DNA from: Devosia sp. Root635
Lineage (GTDB): Bacteria > Pseudomonadota > Alphaproteobacteria > Rhizobiales > Devosiaceae
Direction: 5' to 3'
NCBI RefSeq assembly: GCF_001427605.1
Contig: NZ_LMGZ01000012.1
Span: 249,071-313,070, forward strand
DNA: 64,000 nucleotides
The notes below the pieces were generated by a model. It saw nothing but the letters and a program-made list of their open reading frames with translations, ran no database searches and was not told the DNA's origin. The translations under genes were made by a program, and so were the position numbers. Shown here in pieces: positions 43,960 through 53,405 of this stretch. Position 1 is the first letter of the stretch, and the number at the start of each line of letters is the position of its first letter.

Positions 43960-44276
43960 CAGACCTTGTCCTTTCGCGACGCCTTTTCGGCGAGGCCCGA
44001 CTGGGCGGTGCGGCTGTCGAGTTCGGCCATCACTTCGGCCAGCGGCACATCGGCGGCGCGCAGCACCACCAGGAGGTGATAGAGCACATCCGCCGATTCC
44101 TTGACCAGTTCGGCGCGGTTGCCGGTGACGGCGGCAATCACTGCCTCGGTGGCCTCCTCGCCCAGCTTCTGGGCGCATTTCTCCATGCCGCGGGCGATCA
44201 GCTTTGCCGTGTAGCTTTCATCGGGCGAGGCGGCAGCCCGGCTGGCAATGCGGGCTTCGAGGTCGTCGAGGGTCAT
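43959..44276 (-). CDS. hisE: Phosphoribosyl-ATP pyrophosphatase
   Basis: Second step of histidine synthesis. The 105-aa all-alpha protein contains the MazG-like motif [20 protein letters not shown] and [20 protein letters not shown] that bind Mg and PR-ATP. It is not fused to HisI. A 75-bp palindromic repeat lies between it and hisF, and its stop overlaps the coaA start. Confidence 0.95.
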   Translation of the reverse strand: MTLDDLEARIASRAAASPDESYTAKLIARGMEKCAQKLGEEATEAVIAAVTGNRAELVKESADVLYHLLVVLRAADVPLAEVMAELDSRTAQSGLAEKASRKDKV

Positions 44277-44299
44277 GGCAGAGAAGTCTCCTCCTGCAC

Positions 44300-44374
44300 G
44301 ATGTCATCCCGGCCTTGAGCCGGGATCCATCTTGAGATCTCAGGATGGGCCCCGGCTCAAGGCCGGGGTGACAC
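44300..44374. repeat. 75-bp palindromic repeat, copy 1 (between hisE and hisF)
   Basis: Starts GATGTCATCCCGGCCTTGAG and ends CTCAAGGCCGGGGTGACAC, the two ends being complementary. It matches the copy at 46963-47037 in the same orientation with one difference by eye. Confidence 0.9.
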
Positions 44375-44425
44375 GGTGGTTGGGGATGGCTTAGAGCAAA
44401 CTTTCACCATTCCGTCACGTTCGAC

Positions 44426-45229
44426 TTAAGCCGTTGCCGGCGTGTCCATCCGCACCGCCACGCCATGGTCGCGCAGATAGGCCTTGGCCTGGGGGATGGT
44501 GAAGGTGCCGAAATGGAAGATAGATGCCGCCAGCACGGCGCTGGCATGGCCTTCCTTCACGCCATCGACCAGATCCTGCAGGCTCCCGACGCCGCCCGAG
44601 GCGATGACCGGCACTTCCACCGCATCCGCTATGGCGCGGGTCAAAGCGAGGTCGAAGCCAGACTTGGTGCCGTCGCGATCCATCGAGGTGACCAGCAATT
44701 CGCCGGCGCCGCGCTCGACCATTCTCGTGGCGAATTCCACCGCATCGAGCCCGGACGGCTTGCGGCCGCCATGGGTGAAGATTTCCCATTCGGAGCGATT
44801 ATCACCGCCCACACCCTGGTTCAGCCGCTGCTTGGCATCGACCGAGACGACGATGCACTGATTGCCGAATTTGTCGGCCGCGCGCGAGATGAAATCGGGG
44901 TCGTTCACCGCCGCCGAATTGATCGCCACCTTGTCGGCCCCGGCCAGCAGGAGCTTGCGGATATCCTCGATGCTCCGGACGCCACCACCCACCGTTACCG
45001 GCATGAAGCAGTGTTCGGCCGTGCGCGCCACCACGTCGAAAATGGTGTCGCGGCCCTCATGGCTGGCGGTGATGTCGAGGAAGGTCAGCTCGTCCGCCCC
45101 CGCCGCATCATAGGCGATGGCCGCTTCCACCGGATCGCCGGCATCGCGCAGGTCGACGAAGTTCACGCCCTTGACCACACGGCCGCCCATCACATCAAGG
45201 CAGGGGATGAGGCGGGTCTTGAGGGTCAT
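44426..45229 (-). CDS. hisF: Imidazole glycerol phosphate synthase, cyclase subunit
   Basis: Uses ammonia from HisH to form imidazole glycerol phosphate and AICAR. The 267-aa (beta-alpha)8 barrel starts [20 protein letters not shown] with the catalytic Asp, has [32 protein letters not shown], and the second catalytic Asp in [15 protein letters not shown]. The region around residues 141-165 ([20 protein letters not shown]) is normal for HisF. ATGA overlap with the hisA stop. Confidence 0.97.
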   Translation of the reverse strand: MTLKTRLIPCLDVMGGRVVKGVNFVDLRDAGDPVEAAIAYDAAGADELTFLDITASHEGRDTIFDVVARTAEHCFMPVTVGGGVRSIEDIRKLLLAGADKVAINSAAVNDPDFISRAADKFGNQCIVVSVDAKQRLNQGVGGDNRSEWEIFTHGGRKPSGLDAVEFATRMVERGAGELLVTSMDRDGTKSGFDLALTRAIADAVEVPVIASGGVGSLQDLVDGVKEGHASAVLAASIFHFGTFTIPQAKAYLRDHGVAVRMDTPATA

Positions 45230-45957
45230 GCTGCGGCTTTCAGAAGCGCGAGTGCTTCACGTGAATCAATCCGCCCGTCGTAAAGCGCCCGGCCGGAAAT
45301 GGCGCCTTCCAGCACCTGATACTCGGGACGCGTCATGCGCTCGATATCGGCCATGGAGGCCAGGCCCCCCGAGGCGATGACCGGGATGGACGTGGTGCGG
45401 GCCAGCTCCAGCGTCGAGTCCCAGTTGATGCCGGCCAGCACGCCATCGCGGTCGATATCGGTATAGATGATGGCCGCGACGCCAGCGCCTTCGAAGCGCC
45501 TGGCCAGTTCGATGACCGACAGTTCCGACGTCTCGGCCCAGCCTTCCACCGCCACCATCCCTCCACGCGCATCGATGCCGACAGCGACCTGCCCCGGCCA
45601 CCGGCTTGCGGCTTCCTTGACCAGGGCCGGATCGCGCACCGCCACCGTGCCGAGGATGACGCGGCTGAGGCCCTTGCTCAGCCAGCTCTCGATATGGGCC
45701 AGGGTGCGAATGCCGCCGCCGAGCTGCACGGGGAAATTCACCGCCTTGAGGATGGAATCCACTGCCGCGCCATTGACGCTTTCGCCGGCAAAGGCGCCGT
45801 TGAGGTCGACGACGTGGAGATACTGGAACCCCTGGTCCTCGAAGCTCTTTGCCTGCGCCGCCGGATCGTCGTTGAACACGGTGGCCTGATCCATGTCGCC
45901 CAGCTTGAGGCGCACGCATTGGCCGTCCTTGAGGTCGATGGCAGGAAAGAGGATCAC
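45226..45957 (-). CDS. hisA: ProFAR isomerase (phosphoribosylformimino-AICAR-P isomerase)
   Basis: Fourth step of histidine synthesis. The 243-aa barrel begins [20 protein letters not shown] with the catalytic Asp, then [16 protein letters not shown], and the second catalytic Asp in [14 protein letters not shown]. The start is GTG at 45955-45957, overlapping the hisH stop (GTGA); the open frame runs further upstream through hisH and is not meaningful. A parS-like motif near the 3' end encodes Asp-Ser-Arg-Glu-Ala. Confidence 0.96.
   Translation of the reverse strand: MILFPAIDLKDGQCVRLKLGDMDQATVFNDDPAAQAKSFEDQGFQYLHVVDLNGAFAGESVNGAAVDSILKAVNFPVQLGGGIRTLAHIESWLSKGLSRVILGTVAVRDPALVKEAASRWPGQVAVGIDARGGMVAVEGWAETSELSVIELARRFEGAGVAAIIYTDIDRDGVLAGINWDSTLELARTTSIPVIASGGLASMADIERMTRPEYQVLEGAISGRALYDGRIDSREALALLKAAA
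45254..45267. promoter_or_regulatory. parS-like motif inside hisA
   Basis: GCTTCACGTGAATC: the 10-bp core is intact but one further base departs from the common variant. It lies in the hisA coding region. Confidence 0.4.
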
Positions 45958-46601
45958 GGCGTCCACCTCAGGAAATTCTCGATCAATTGCAGCCCCAGCG
46001 CCTGGCTCTTTTCCGGGTGGAACTGGGTGCCGAACATGTTGTCGCGGCCGACACAGGCGGTGACCGGCGCGCCATAGTCGGTGGTGGCGAGCAGCGTATC
46101 GGGGCTTTCGGTCACCAGGTGGTAGGAATGGACGAAATAGGCATGCAGTCCATCCGGACCATCGGCAATGCCCGCGAACAGCGGATGCGGGCGGGTGATG
46201 GCAATGGTGTTCCAGCCCATATGCGGAATCTTCAGCGCCGGATCGGAGGGCGCAATCTTTTCCACCGCACCGGGAATCCAGCCAAGACCCGGCGTCACCA
46301 CCTTCTCCCGGCCCTCGCTGGCCATGAGCTGCATGCCGACGCAGACGCCGAGGAACGGCATGCCGCCGCGAATGACCCGCTCCTCCAGCGCCTCGCCCAT
46401 GCCTGACACAGCATCGAGCCCGGCCTTGCAATCGGCAAAGGCGCCGACGCCGGGCAGCATGATGCGGTCGGCCTTGCGGACGCGCTCGGGGTCGGCGGTA
46501 ACCTCGATCGTAATGCCGAGCGGTGTCGCCATGCGCTCGAAGGCCTTCTGGGCCGAGTGCAGATTGCCGGCGCCATAATCGACGATAGCGACGAGGCTCA
46601 T
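45954..46601 (-). CDS. hisH: Imidazole glycerol phosphate synthase, glutaminase subunit
   Basis: A class I glutamine amidotransferase that provides ammonia to HisF. The 215-aa protein starts [20 protein letters not shown], has the nucleophile motif [13 protein letters not shown] (Cys), and the His-Glu pair in [10 protein letters not shown]. Its start overlaps the DUF2628 stop and its stop overlaps the hisA start, giving tight translational coupling. Confidence 0.97.
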   Translation of the reverse strand: MSLVAIVDYGAGNLHSAQKAFERMATPLGITIEVTADPERVRKADRIMLPGVGAFADCKAGLDAVSGMGEALEERVIRGGMPFLGVCVGMQLMASEGREKVVTPGLGWIPGAVEKIAPSDPALKIPHMGWNTIAITRPHPLFAGIADGPDGLHAYFVHSYHLVTESPDTLLATTDYGAPVTACVGRDNMFGTQFHPEKSQALGLQLIENFLRWTP

Positions 46602-46945
46602 TGCAAAGCCTCCAGCTGCGCCAGGTCGGCGCTGGGGGCAATGCGCGGACCACGAAAAATCCAGCCGCGCCATTGCAGGGCATGGCGGCGGAGACCGGCG
46701 GCAGCGAAGCCGAGCCAGATGGTGGCAAGGAGGTAGAGCAGGCAGGCGGCGTCAGCGCCGATGAAGCGGGACAGCACGACCAGGGCCACGACCTTCAGCA
46801 GCCAGGCGACGAGTTCAAGCCAGAGCCCATGCTTCAGCAGGAAAACCGGCGGCAAGACCGCGGCCAGCCACGAGAAAGTCTCGGGCACGACAGCAGGCAG
46901 ATCGGGCTTGCCGGGCTTGGGATCGAAAATGGCGTAGAGGGTCAC
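46598..46945 (-). CDS. DUF2628-family membrane protein in the his operon
   Basis: A 115-aa protein starting [20 protein letters not shown] and containing [20 protein letters not shown], the hallmark of DUF2628, with two or three membrane segments. It sits between hisB and hisH, as in other Hyphomicrobiales, but has no known enzymatic role. GTG at 46943-46945 is preferred because GGAGAG lies just upstream; an ATG at 46957 would add four residues. It overlaps hisH by 4 bp. Confidence 0.82.
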   Translation of the reverse strand: MTLYAIFDPKPGKPDLPAVVPETFSWLAAVLPPVFLLKHGLWLELVAWLLKVVALVVLSRFIGADAACLLYLLATIWLGFAAAGLRRHALQWRGWIFRGPRIAPSADLAQLEALQ

Positions 46946-46962
46946 AACTCTCTCCATATCCC

Positions 46963-47037
46963 GATGTCATCCCGGCCTTGAGCCGGGATCCATCTCGAGA
47001 TCTCAGGATGGGCCCCGGCTCAAGGCCGGGGTGACAC
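46963..47037. repeat. 75-bp palindromic repeat, copy 2 (between hisB and DUF2628)
   Basis: Same sequence and orientation as 44300-44374 apart from one base (CATCTCGAG instead of CATCTTGAG). Together the two copies bracket DUF2628-hisH-hisA-hisF. Confidence 0.9.
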
Positions 47038-47081
47038 CGTGGTTGAGGACGATCTAGTGCAAAAGAGGCGAAAACAAAAGC

Positions 47082-47669
47082 CTACAGCGTGCCCTTGGTG
47101 CTTGGCACCCGATCACCCGCCCGCGGATCGATCTCCACCGCCTCGCGCAGGGCGCGGGCCACGGCCTTGAACATAGACTCGGCCAGATGGTGGTTATTGT
47201 CGGTGTAGAAATTCTCGATATGCAGGGTGATCCCGGCATTCATGGCGAAGGCCTGGAAGAATTCGCGGAACAGCTCGGTATCCATCTCGCCGACCTTGTC
47301 GCGGCTGAACTCCGCCCGGAAGACGAGGAACGGCCGGCCGGACACATCCAGCGCGGCGCGGGTCAGCGTACCGTCCATGGGCAGGTCGGCGCTGGCATAG
47401 CGGCGGATGCCCTTCTTGTCCCCTAGCGCCTGGAGCACAGCCTGGCCAAGGGCGATGCCCACGTCTTCGGCCGTGTGGTGGAAGTCGATGTGGAGGTCCC
47501 CCTTGCAGGACACATCCATGTCGATCAGCGAGTGGCGGCTGAGCTGGTCGAGCATGTGATCGAGAAACCCGATGCCGGTCGCCATATTATGCGCGCCAGT
47601 GCCATCGAGATTGATCGAGACGGAAATCTCGGTCTCGTTGGTCTTGCGGGCGATGGTTGCTGTGCGCAT
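47082..47669 (-). CDS. hisB: Imidazoleglycerol-phosphate dehydratase
   Basis: A Mn-dependent dehydratase of histidine synthesis. The 195-aa monofunctional enzyme starts [20 protein letters not shown] and contains [56 protein letters not shown], all carrying metal-binding His/Glu clusters. The ATG at 47667-47669, preceded by CGGAGA, gives the normal N-terminus. First gene of the his unit, divergent from hslV. Confidence 0.97.
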   Translation of the reverse strand: MRTATIARKTNETEISVSINLDGTGAHNMATGIGFLDHMLDQLSRHSLIDMDVSCKGDLHIDFHHTAEDVGIALGQAVLQALGDKKGIRRYASADLPMDGTLTRAALDVSGRPFLVFRAEFSRDKVGEMDTELFREFFQAFAMNAGITLHIENFYTDNNHHLAESMFKAVARALREAVEIDPRAGDRVPSTKGTL

Positions 47670-47803
47670 GGCGGTCTCCGGGCTACGGCGGCTCAACTAG
47701 CAGATAGGCACGGTTGCGTGAAGATTGGGTTGAGGGCGCCACGCATTGCATTCCTGCCCGAGGCTCCTAAATATCACGCAACAGTTCTGGAGTACCTCCC
47801 CAA

Positions 47804-48364
47804 ATGAGTGACAGTAATTTCCCCGGGTGGCACGGGACGACGATCGTTTCCGTGCGCAAGGGCAACAAGGTCGTGGTGGCTGGCGATGGCCAGGTGTCCA
47901 TGGGCCAGACGGTGATGAAGCACACCGCCAAGAAGGTCCGGCGGCTGGCCGGTGGCAAGGTGATCGGCGGCTTTGCCGGTTCCACCGCCGACGCCTTCAC
48001 GCTGTTCGAGCGCCTCGAAACCAAGCTCGAGCAATATCCCGACCAGTTGATGCGGGCCGCGGTGGAACTGGCCAAGGACTGGCGTACCGACCGCTATCTG
48101 CGCAAGCTGGAAGCCATGATGATCGTGGCCGACAAGACCGATACGCTGGTGCTGACCGGCACCGGCGACGTGTTGACGCCGGACCATGGCGTTATCGCCA
48201 TTGGCTCGGGCGGCAATTATGCCCATTCGGCAGCGCTTGCCCTGCATCAGGCGACCGAGCTCGATGCCGAGGATATCGCCCGTCGTGCCATGAAGATCGC
48301 CGAGGAAATCTGCGTCTATACCAATGGCAATGTGACGGTCGAAACCATCGAGCTCGACAGGTGA
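47804..48364 (+). CDS. hslV: ATP-dependent protease subunit HslV
   Basis: The proteolytic subunit of the HslUV (ClpYQ) protease. The 186-aa protein has a short propeptide (11 residues) before the catalytic Thr ([20 protein letters not shown]), then [15 protein letters not shown] and [16 protein letters not shown]. The longer N-terminus than in E. coli (176 aa) is usual for alphaproteobacteria. Its stop codon overlaps the GNAT start (GTGA). Confidence 0.96.
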   Translation: MSDSNFPGWHGTTIVSVRKGNKVVVAGDGQVSMGQTVMKHTAKKVRRLAGGKVIGGFAGSTADAFTLFERLETKLEQYPDQLMRAAVELAKDWRTDRYLRKLEAMMIVADKTDTLVLTGTGDVLTPDHGVIAIGSGGNYAHSAALALHQATELDAEDIARRAMKIAEEICVYTNGNVTVETIELDR

Positions 48365-48873
48365 GCTATTCGATCCGTCGGCTGACCGGGAACGATGTCG
48401 ACGCCTACCGGGCCATCAGGCTCGAAGCGCTGACCGATCACCCCGAATCCTACGGCACCTCGCCCGAAAACTTCGCCATCCGGCCACGGGACGCCCTGGT
48501 GGCGATGCTGGACCGCATGGCATTTTTCGGGGTGGTGACGGATGCGGGCGCGCTTGCCGGCATCGTCGCCTATGACCGCGACGACGGCGAACGCGAGACC
48601 CATCGCGGCTGGCTGCTGCAGGTCTATGTAAAGCCGGACATGCGCGGCACCGGCGCGTCGCTGGCCTTGCTGGAGGCGGCCGTGGCCCATGCGCGCAAAG
48701 AGGTCATCCAGCTCCACCTGATGGTGGGCGCCCACAACGCACCGGCCATCCGGCTCTATGAAAAGGCGGGGTTCACCACCTATGGCACCGACCCCCGCTG
48801 CCTTTACGTGAACGGTCGTTACATCGACGAACACATGATGGTGCGCTTCCTCGACGAGGCACCAGGAAAGTAA
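48361..48873 (+). CDS. GNAT-family N-acetyltransferase between hslV and hslU
   Basis: A 170-aa acetyltransferase with the GNAT acetyl-CoA-binding region: [20 protein letters not shown] (motif A, with RGTGAS in place of the usual R/QxxGxG/A) and [20 protein letters not shown] (motif B). Substrate unknown. It starts with GTG overlapping hslV and ends 4 bp before hslU, so it is translated as part of the hslVU operon. Confidence 0.87.
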   Translation: MSYSIRRLTGNDVDAYRAIRLEALTDHPESYGTSPENFAIRPRDALVAMLDRMAFFGVVTDAGALAGIVAYDRDDGERETHRGWLLQVYVKPDMRGTGASLALLEAAVAHARKEVIQLHLMVGAHNAPAIRLYEKAGFTTYGTDPRCLYVNGRYIDEHMMVRFLDEAPGK

Positions 48874-48877
48874 GCAA

Positions 48878-50188
48878 ATGTCTGAAACCAATTTTTCCCC
48901 GCGCGAGATCGTCAGCGAACTCGACCGCAATATCGTGGGCCAGCATGACGCCAAGCGCGCCGTGGCCGTGGCCCTGCGCAATCGCTGGCGCCGGCAGCAG
49001 CTCAGCCCCGAACTGCGCCGCGAGGTCAGCCCCAAGAACATCCTGATGATCGGGCCGACCGGCGTCGGCAAGACCGAGATTTCTCGGCGGCTGGCCCGTC
49101 TGGCCCAGGCGCCGTTCATCAAGGTGGAAGCCACCAAGTTCACCGAAGTCGGCTATGTCGGCCGCGACGTGGAGCAGATCATCCGTGATCTGGTGGAAGC
49201 CGGCATCGCCGTTTTGCGCGACAAGCGCCGCGCCGATGTGCAGGCCCAGGCCCATGCCAATGCCGAAAACCGCGTGCTCGACGCGCTGGTCGGCAATTCG
49301 GCAGCGCCCTCGACGCGCGACAGCTTCCGCAAGAAGCTGCGCAACAATGAACTCGACGACAGCGAGATCGAAATCGAGATGACGCCATCGACCGGCACGG
49401 GCGGGTTTGAAATCCCCGGCATGCCCAATGGCGGCATCGGCATGATCAACCTTTCCGACATGTTCAAGCAGGCCATGGGCGGGCGCGGGGTGAAGCGCAA
49501 GATCAAGGTCAAGGACGCCTATGAGCCGCTGATCGCCGAAGAGGCCGACAAGCTGCTCGACCAGGAACAGCTCAAGGCCGAAGCGATCGAGCTGGTGGAA
49601 AACCACGGCATCATCTTCATCGACGAGATCGACAAGGTGGCCCATCGCGAAGGCGGGGCGCAGGGTGGCCCGTCGCGCGAAGGCGTGCAACGGGACCTCT
49701 TGCCGCTGATCGAGGGCACCACGGTCTCGACCAAGTATGGTCCGGTCAATACCGACCATATCCTGTTCATCGCCTCGGGCGCCTTCCATGTTTCGAAGCC
49801 GAGCGACCTGCTGCCCGAATTGCAGGGCCGTCTGCCGATCCGGGTCGAGCTCAAGGCGCTGACCCGCGAGGATTTCATCCGCATCCTCAACGACACCGAT
49901 GCCAGCCTCATCAAGCAATATGTGGCGCTGATGGGCACCGAAGGCGTGGTGCTGGACTTCACCCAGGACGCCATCGAGGCCATTGCCGACGCGGCGGTCA
50001 AGGTCAACAATTCGGTCGAGAATATCGGCGCGCGGCGGTTGCAGACGGTGATGGAGCGGCTGGTGGAAGACATCAGCTTCGAAGCGCCGGACAAGCAGGG
50101 CCAGACCATCCAGATCGACGCGGCGTTTGTGGCGGAGAAGGTGGGTGTACTGGCCGGGGATACGGACCTGAGCAAGTTCGTGCTGTGA
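48878..50188 (+). CDS. hslU: ATP-dependent protease ATPase subunit HslU
   Basis: The AAA+ unfoldase that feeds substrates to HslV. The 436-aa protein has Walker [21 protein letters not shown] near residue 58, the HslU I-domain, Walker [16 protein letters not shown], and sensor regions in the C-terminus ([19 protein letters not shown]), ending LSKFVL. Length is normal. The unit hslV-GNAT-hslU is divergent from hisB. Confidence 0.97.
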   Translation: MSETNFSPREIVSELDRNIVGQHDAKRAVAVALRNRWRRQQLSPELRREVSPKNILMIGPTGVGKTEISRRLARLAQAPFIKVEATKFTEVGYVGRDVEQIIRDLVEAGIAVLRDKRRADVQAQAHANAENRVLDALVGNSAAPSTRDSFRKKLRNNELDDSEIEIEMTPSTGTGGFEIPGMPNGGIGMINLSDMFKQAMGGRGVKRKIKVKDAYEPLIAEEADKLLDQEQLKAEAIELVENHGIIFIDEIDKVAHREGGAQGGPSREGVQRDLLPLIEGTTVSTKYGPVNTDHILFIASGAFHVSKPSDLLPELQGRLPIRVELKALTREDFIRILNDTDASLIKQYVALMGTEGVVLDFTQDAIEAIADAAVKVNNSVENIGARRLQTVMERLVEDISFEAPDKQGQTIQIDAAFVAEKVGVLAGDTDLSKFVL

Positions 50189-50216
50189 TCCGATCACGCC
50201 ACACCCACCGCGCGGC

Positions 50217-50327
50217 TCCTCCCCCTTGACGGGGGAGGTTGGGAGGGGGTGTCGGTTGGCCCGGATATCGTGGCCAAGCATCCCCCACCCTTGATCCCTC
50301 CCCGCAAGGAGGAGGGAGTCGACTGCG
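50217..50327. repeat. Palindromic repeat, with the 44-bp module at 50284-50327
   Basis: Left arm CCTCCCCCTTGACGGGGGAG, centre GGGAGGGGGTGTCGG and CCCCCACCC pairing, then the 44-bp module ending TCGACTGCG. Fills the gap between the convergent hslU and XRE genes and ends 3 bp from the XRE stop. Confidence 0.85.
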
Positions 50328-50330
50328 CCT

Positions 50331-50699
50331 TCACCGCTTCCTGCTGCTCCGCCGCACCAGCTCATCGCGCAGGAACCGCAGATCATCCGTATCGAGCTTG
50401 CCGATGTCCGATGCCAGCCGGTTGGTCAGCTCGGTGGCTTCTGGCGCAAGGCCGCCGGTATCGATGGTGACCTTGGGGTCGCTCATCTCCGCCAGACGCT
50501 GCAATTCCTCGGCTTCGTCCCAGATCACGTTGAAAAACGCGATCATACGGTGCAGCAGGAAGCCGGTGGGGCGGCCGCGCTTGCCGTGTTCCAGCGCCGA
50601 AAGATAGGCGCTCGATACATTCAGCGCCGCCGCCATTTCCTTGAGGGAAATGCCGCGCGCCTCACGCAGTTCACGGATTTTTGCGCCAAGCGGCGTCAT
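50331..50699 (-). CDS. XRE-family transcriptional regulator
   Basis: A 122-aa protein with an N-terminal Cro/C1-type helix-turn-helix (KIRELREARGISLKEMAAAL, NVSSAYLSALEHGKRGRPTG) and a C-terminal helical part (LHRMIAFFNVIWDEAEELQR). The ATG at 50697-50699, preceded by GAGGGTG, gives the family N-terminus. It follows the Smr gene on the same strand after 10 bp; its target is unknown. Confidence 0.87.
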   Translation of the reverse strand: MTPLGAKIRELREARGISLKEMAAALNVSSAYLSALEHGKRGRPTGFLLHRMIAFFNVIWDEAEELQRLAEMSDPKVTIDTGGLAPEATELTNRLASDIGKLDTDDLRFLRDELVRRSSRKR

Positions 50700-50709
50700 T
50701 GCAGCACCC

Positions 50710-51294
50710 TCATGCGCGGCGCAGGCGCACATACCACGCCCCCTCCCCGCCATGGCCGCGCGCCGCCACGCTCCAGCCCGAGACCAGCGGCGACAGGCTC
50801 GGCTCGCTGAGCCAGATCGGTAGCATGGTGCGCAAGACGCCCCGCTCGGTCATGGCGGCGATATAATCATTGTCGGTCCTGGCGCCCTTGCCGGTGATGA
50901 CCAGCACAGTGCGGTCGCCGCGGGAGAACCGCGCATGGATGAAGCCATGCAGAGCCGCGCGCGCCTCGTTCTGGGTCATGCCATGCAGGTCGATGCGGCC
51001 ATCGATCTCGATACGGCCGCGACCCACCTTGCGGCGGATCGCCGGGTCGACCGCCCGGTCCGGCGCCTTGGCTGCGGGCAGGGGCGCCTGATAGGGCGGC
51101 AGGAAGGGCCTTTTCGCCGGTTGGCGTCGGGGCGGCGCCTTGGTCACCAGCGGCACAGGCTCCTCCGCCGGTATCGGCAGGGGAACGGCGGTAAATTTCA
51201 GCAGGCCCTTGCGCCGCAGCGGATCGACCGTGGAGGCCACGGCCGTCCACAGGTGGAAATCATGCGGCAGGCGCCTGGGATCACGCTTGGACAT
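50710..51294 (-). CDS. Smr-domain protein
   Basis: A 194-aa protein with a Pro-rich N-terminal half (VPLPIPAEEPVPLVTKAPPR) and a C-terminal Smr domain: IDGRIDLHGMTQNEARAALH with the LDxHG-type motif, and VLVITGKGART for the TGxG motif. Stand-alone Smr proteins resemble the MutS2 nuclease domain and can cleave nucleic acids. It precedes the XRE gene in the same direction. Confidence 0.87.
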   Translation of the reverse strand: MSKRDPRRLPHDFHLWTAVASTVDPLRRKGLLKFTAVPLPIPAEEPVPLVTKAPPRRQPAKRPFLPPYQAPLPAAKAPDRAVDPAIRRKVGRGRIEIDGRIDLHGMTQNEARAALHGFIHARFSRGDRTVLVITGKGARTDNDYIAAMTERGVLRTMLPIWLSEPSLSPLVSGWSVAARGHGGEGAWYVRLRRA

Positions 51295-51324
51295 TGCAAT
51301 GGGCCGGGTACCTGCCGAATGCGA

Positions 51325-52038
51325 TCAGTCGAGCTGGCTGGTCGTTACGACCTTCCAGTTGGGGTCGCGCGACTTGGGGTTGCGCGCAAAGGTCCATTCG
51401 TCGGCAATGGTCTGGACCTGGTCGGCATTGCCGTCCACCAGGTTGCCGTCCTTGTCGCGCGTGGCCGAAACCACCTCGGCATGGAAGCGCACGGTGATCA
51501 GGACGTTCTTGCGATCATATTCGGCCTCGGAGATCTCGACCTTGGGCAGGCCGACAAAGGTGAAATCCACGCTCTGGCCGGCGGCCTCGCGCTCGGCAAT
51601 GGCGCGCTGGAAGCCTTCGAAGACATCCTTTTCCAGGAGGTTCTTCAGCATGGCCCGGTCGCCCGAAGCATAGGCGGTCACGATCATTTCATAGGCCTGC
51701 TTGGCGCCGTCGAGGAAGCTCTTGGGGGTAAAGCTCGGATCGGCCTCGACCACGGCTTTGAAGCCGGCGGCCAGTTGCGCGTCGCCATGGGAGAACTGCT
51801 CGATTTCGGCCTCGGTCTTGCGGGCGCGGCGTTCGTCATCGAGATCGGGGGCAGCGGTGCCGCGCGGGCGCAGGGGCACCACGGTCTCCTCGGCGGCTTC
51901 GGCGGTGGCCGGCTTGCGGCGCTCCAGCGGCGGGCGTTCATTGCCGGTCCTGGTGCCCAGCACCGAGCGCAGGCGGAACAGCACGAAGACCGCCACGGCA
52001 ATCACGATGAGGGTCGGCAGATCGAAGAATTCATCCAT
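51325..52038 (-). CDS. Tim44-like domain protein
   Basis: A 237-aa protein with one N-terminal membrane anchor (LPTLIVIAVAVFVLFRL, residues 7-23), a charged linker, and a C-terminal Tim44-like domain (KSFLDGAKQAYEMIVTAYAS; ending DPNWKVVTTSQL). Bacterial Tim44/TimA proteins are related to the mitochondrial import motor but their bacterial role is not firmly known. Located divergently from fxsA and close to secB, a conserved arrangement in alphaproteobacteria. Confidence 0.88.
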   Translation of the reverse strand: MDEFFDLPTLIVIAVAVFVLFRLRSVLGTRTGNERPPLERRKPATAEAAEETVVPLRPRGTAAPDLDDERRARKTEAEIEQFSHGDAQLAAGFKAVVEADPSFTPKSFLDGAKQAYEMIVTAYASGDRAMLKNLLEKDVFEGFQRAIAEREAAGQSVDFTFVGLPKVEISEAEYDRKNVLITVRFHAEVVSATRDKDGNLVDGNADQVQTIADEWTFARNPKSRDPNWKVVTTSQLD

Positions 52039-52202
52039 TGCGCAATGCACCTTACCGAAACGCGCCGGAGAAAATCGACGCTACAGCGCTCGTTGAGCGC
52101 AACATTGAGGCCTATATATAGGCAAAGCCTCACCCCAAAACCAGTTCACACTGGGGCGAGAACGCGTTTTGCCGCAGTGGCGCAAAGAAGGAAACCCAGA
52201 CC

Positions 52203-52652
52203 TTGGCACGATTTTTCGCTCTCGGGCTCATCGCCCTGCCGATCATCGAGATCGCGCTTCTCATCAAGGTGGGGCAGACGATCGGCCTGTTGCCGACACT
52301 GGCGCTGATTATCGGCGCCGCCATACTGGGCGGTTTGCTGCTGCGCCAGCAGGGCCTTTCGGTGTTGACCCAGTTGCGCGACAACGTCAATGCCGGCCGC
52401 ATGCCGGGCCGCACCATCGCCGACGCGATGATGATCGGGGTGGCTTCGCTATTCCTGGTGCTGCCGGGATTTTTGAGCGACGTGGTGGCGCTGGCTTTGC
52501 TGTTGCCGCCGGTGCGCGGCTGGATCTATGGCGCCCTGGCCAGCCGGGTGACGGTGGTGGACACGACCACCACCTATCGCCGCCGCGATCCGTCTTCCGG
52601 GCGCATCGAAGGCGCCATCGATCTCGACGAGGACGATTACCGCCCCCGCTGA
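52203..52652 (+). CDS. FxsA-family membrane protein
   Basis: A 149-aa protein with hydrophobic segments at residues 4-21 (FFALGLIALPIIEIALLI), 26-46 and 77-102 and a hydrophilic C-terminus, matching the FxsA family. E. coli FxsA overproduction suppresses exclusion of phage T7 by F plasmid. The start is TTG at 52203, preceded by AAGAAGGAA. Divergent from the Tim44-like gene and 88 bp before secB. Confidence 0.88.
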   Translation: MARFFALGLIALPIIEIALLIKVGQTIGLLPTLALIIGAAILGGLLLRQQGLSVLTQLRDNVNAGRMPGRTIADAMMIGVASLFLVLPGFLSDVVALALLLPPVRGWIYGALASRVTVVDTTTTYRRRDPSSGRIEGAIDLDEDDYRPR

Positions 52653-52740
52653 AGCGCTAAGCATGGGTGTCAGCCTTGTCGCCCTTCGGCAAAGATGCTA
52701 GCCACGCCGCAACACTTTTGCTCGTTAAGGACACCGGCAC

Positions 52741-53268
52741 ATGGCTGACGAAACCCAGGGCGGCGCGGCCCCCAATCCCGCAAACCTGCCCTCGATGAAC
52801 ATGGTGGGCCAGTATATCCGCGACCTCAGCTTCGAAAATCCGGGCGCGCCCGGCTCGATCATGGCCGGCGGCGGCAACCCGGCCTTCAACGTCTCCATTT
52901 CGGTCGGCGTCAAGAAGCAGGCCGACGACGTCTATGCGGTGGAGCTGACGCTCAATGCCAAGGCCAACCGCGAAGATGTCGTGCTGTTCAATGTGGAACT
53001 GGTCTATGGCGGCGTGTTCCGTCTCAAGAACGTGCCGGAAAACCAGCTCAGCCAGCTTTTGATGATCGAATGCCCGCGGCTGATCTTCCCCTTCGCGCGC
53101 CAGGTGCTGGCCTCGACCACCCAGCAGGGCGGTTTCCCGCCGCTGATGATGGAGCCGGTCGATTTCTCCGCCATCTACCGGCAGAACCTGGCCAAGCTGG
53201 CCGCCGCCCAGCAGCAGGGCACCTCGCCGCTGACGGCCAATGCCGCCGAGACCGACAAGCCGAACTGA
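52741..53268 (+). CDS. secB: Protein-export chaperone SecB
   Basis: Keeps precursor proteins unfolded and hands them to SecA. The 175-aa protein contains NMVGQYIRDLSFENPGAPGS, VELTLNAKANREDVVLFNVE, and the conserved C-terminal region FPFARQVLASTTQQGGFPPL, followed by DFSAIYRQNLA. The extended tail is common in alphaproteobacteria. It is convergent with dnaQ and followed by a repeat and a terminator. Confidence 0.96.
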   Translation: MADETQGGAAPNPANLPSMNMVGQYIRDLSFENPGAPGSIMAGGGNPAFNVSISVGVKKQADDVYAVELTLNAKANREDVVLFNVELVYGGVFRLKNVPENQLSQLLMIECPRLIFPFARQVLASTTQQGGFPPLMMEPVDFSAIYRQNLAKLAAAQQQGTSPLTANAAETDKPN

Positions 53269-53280
53269 GAAATCCTGTAG

Positions 53281-53372
53281 TAGCCTCATGGCGAGCTTGT
53301 CGAACCATGGGGCGTGGCACGATCCCGTCACGACCTCGTCCTTCGACAGGCTCAGGATGAGGTCTACTGTAT
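53281..53372. repeat. Intergenic repeat remnant between secB and dnaQ
   Basis: TAGCCTCATGGCGAG...GTGGCAC resembles a decayed piece of the 129-bp palindrome; the adjacent CGTCCTTCGACAGGCTCAGG, seen in other bacterial genomes as a dispersed repeat, pairs with part of the upstream segment. Low conservation. Confidence 0.45.
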
Positions 53373-53380
53373 AATCCTCA

Positions 53381-53405
53381 AGCCCCGCCACGCGCGGGGC
53401 TTTTT
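53381..53405. terminator. Terminator between convergent secB and dnaQ
   Basis: AGCCCCGC (53381-53388) pairs with GCGGGGCT (53394-53401), followed by TTTT on the secB side and preceded by A-rich sequence on the other side. It ends at the dnaQ stop codon. Confidence 0.75.
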
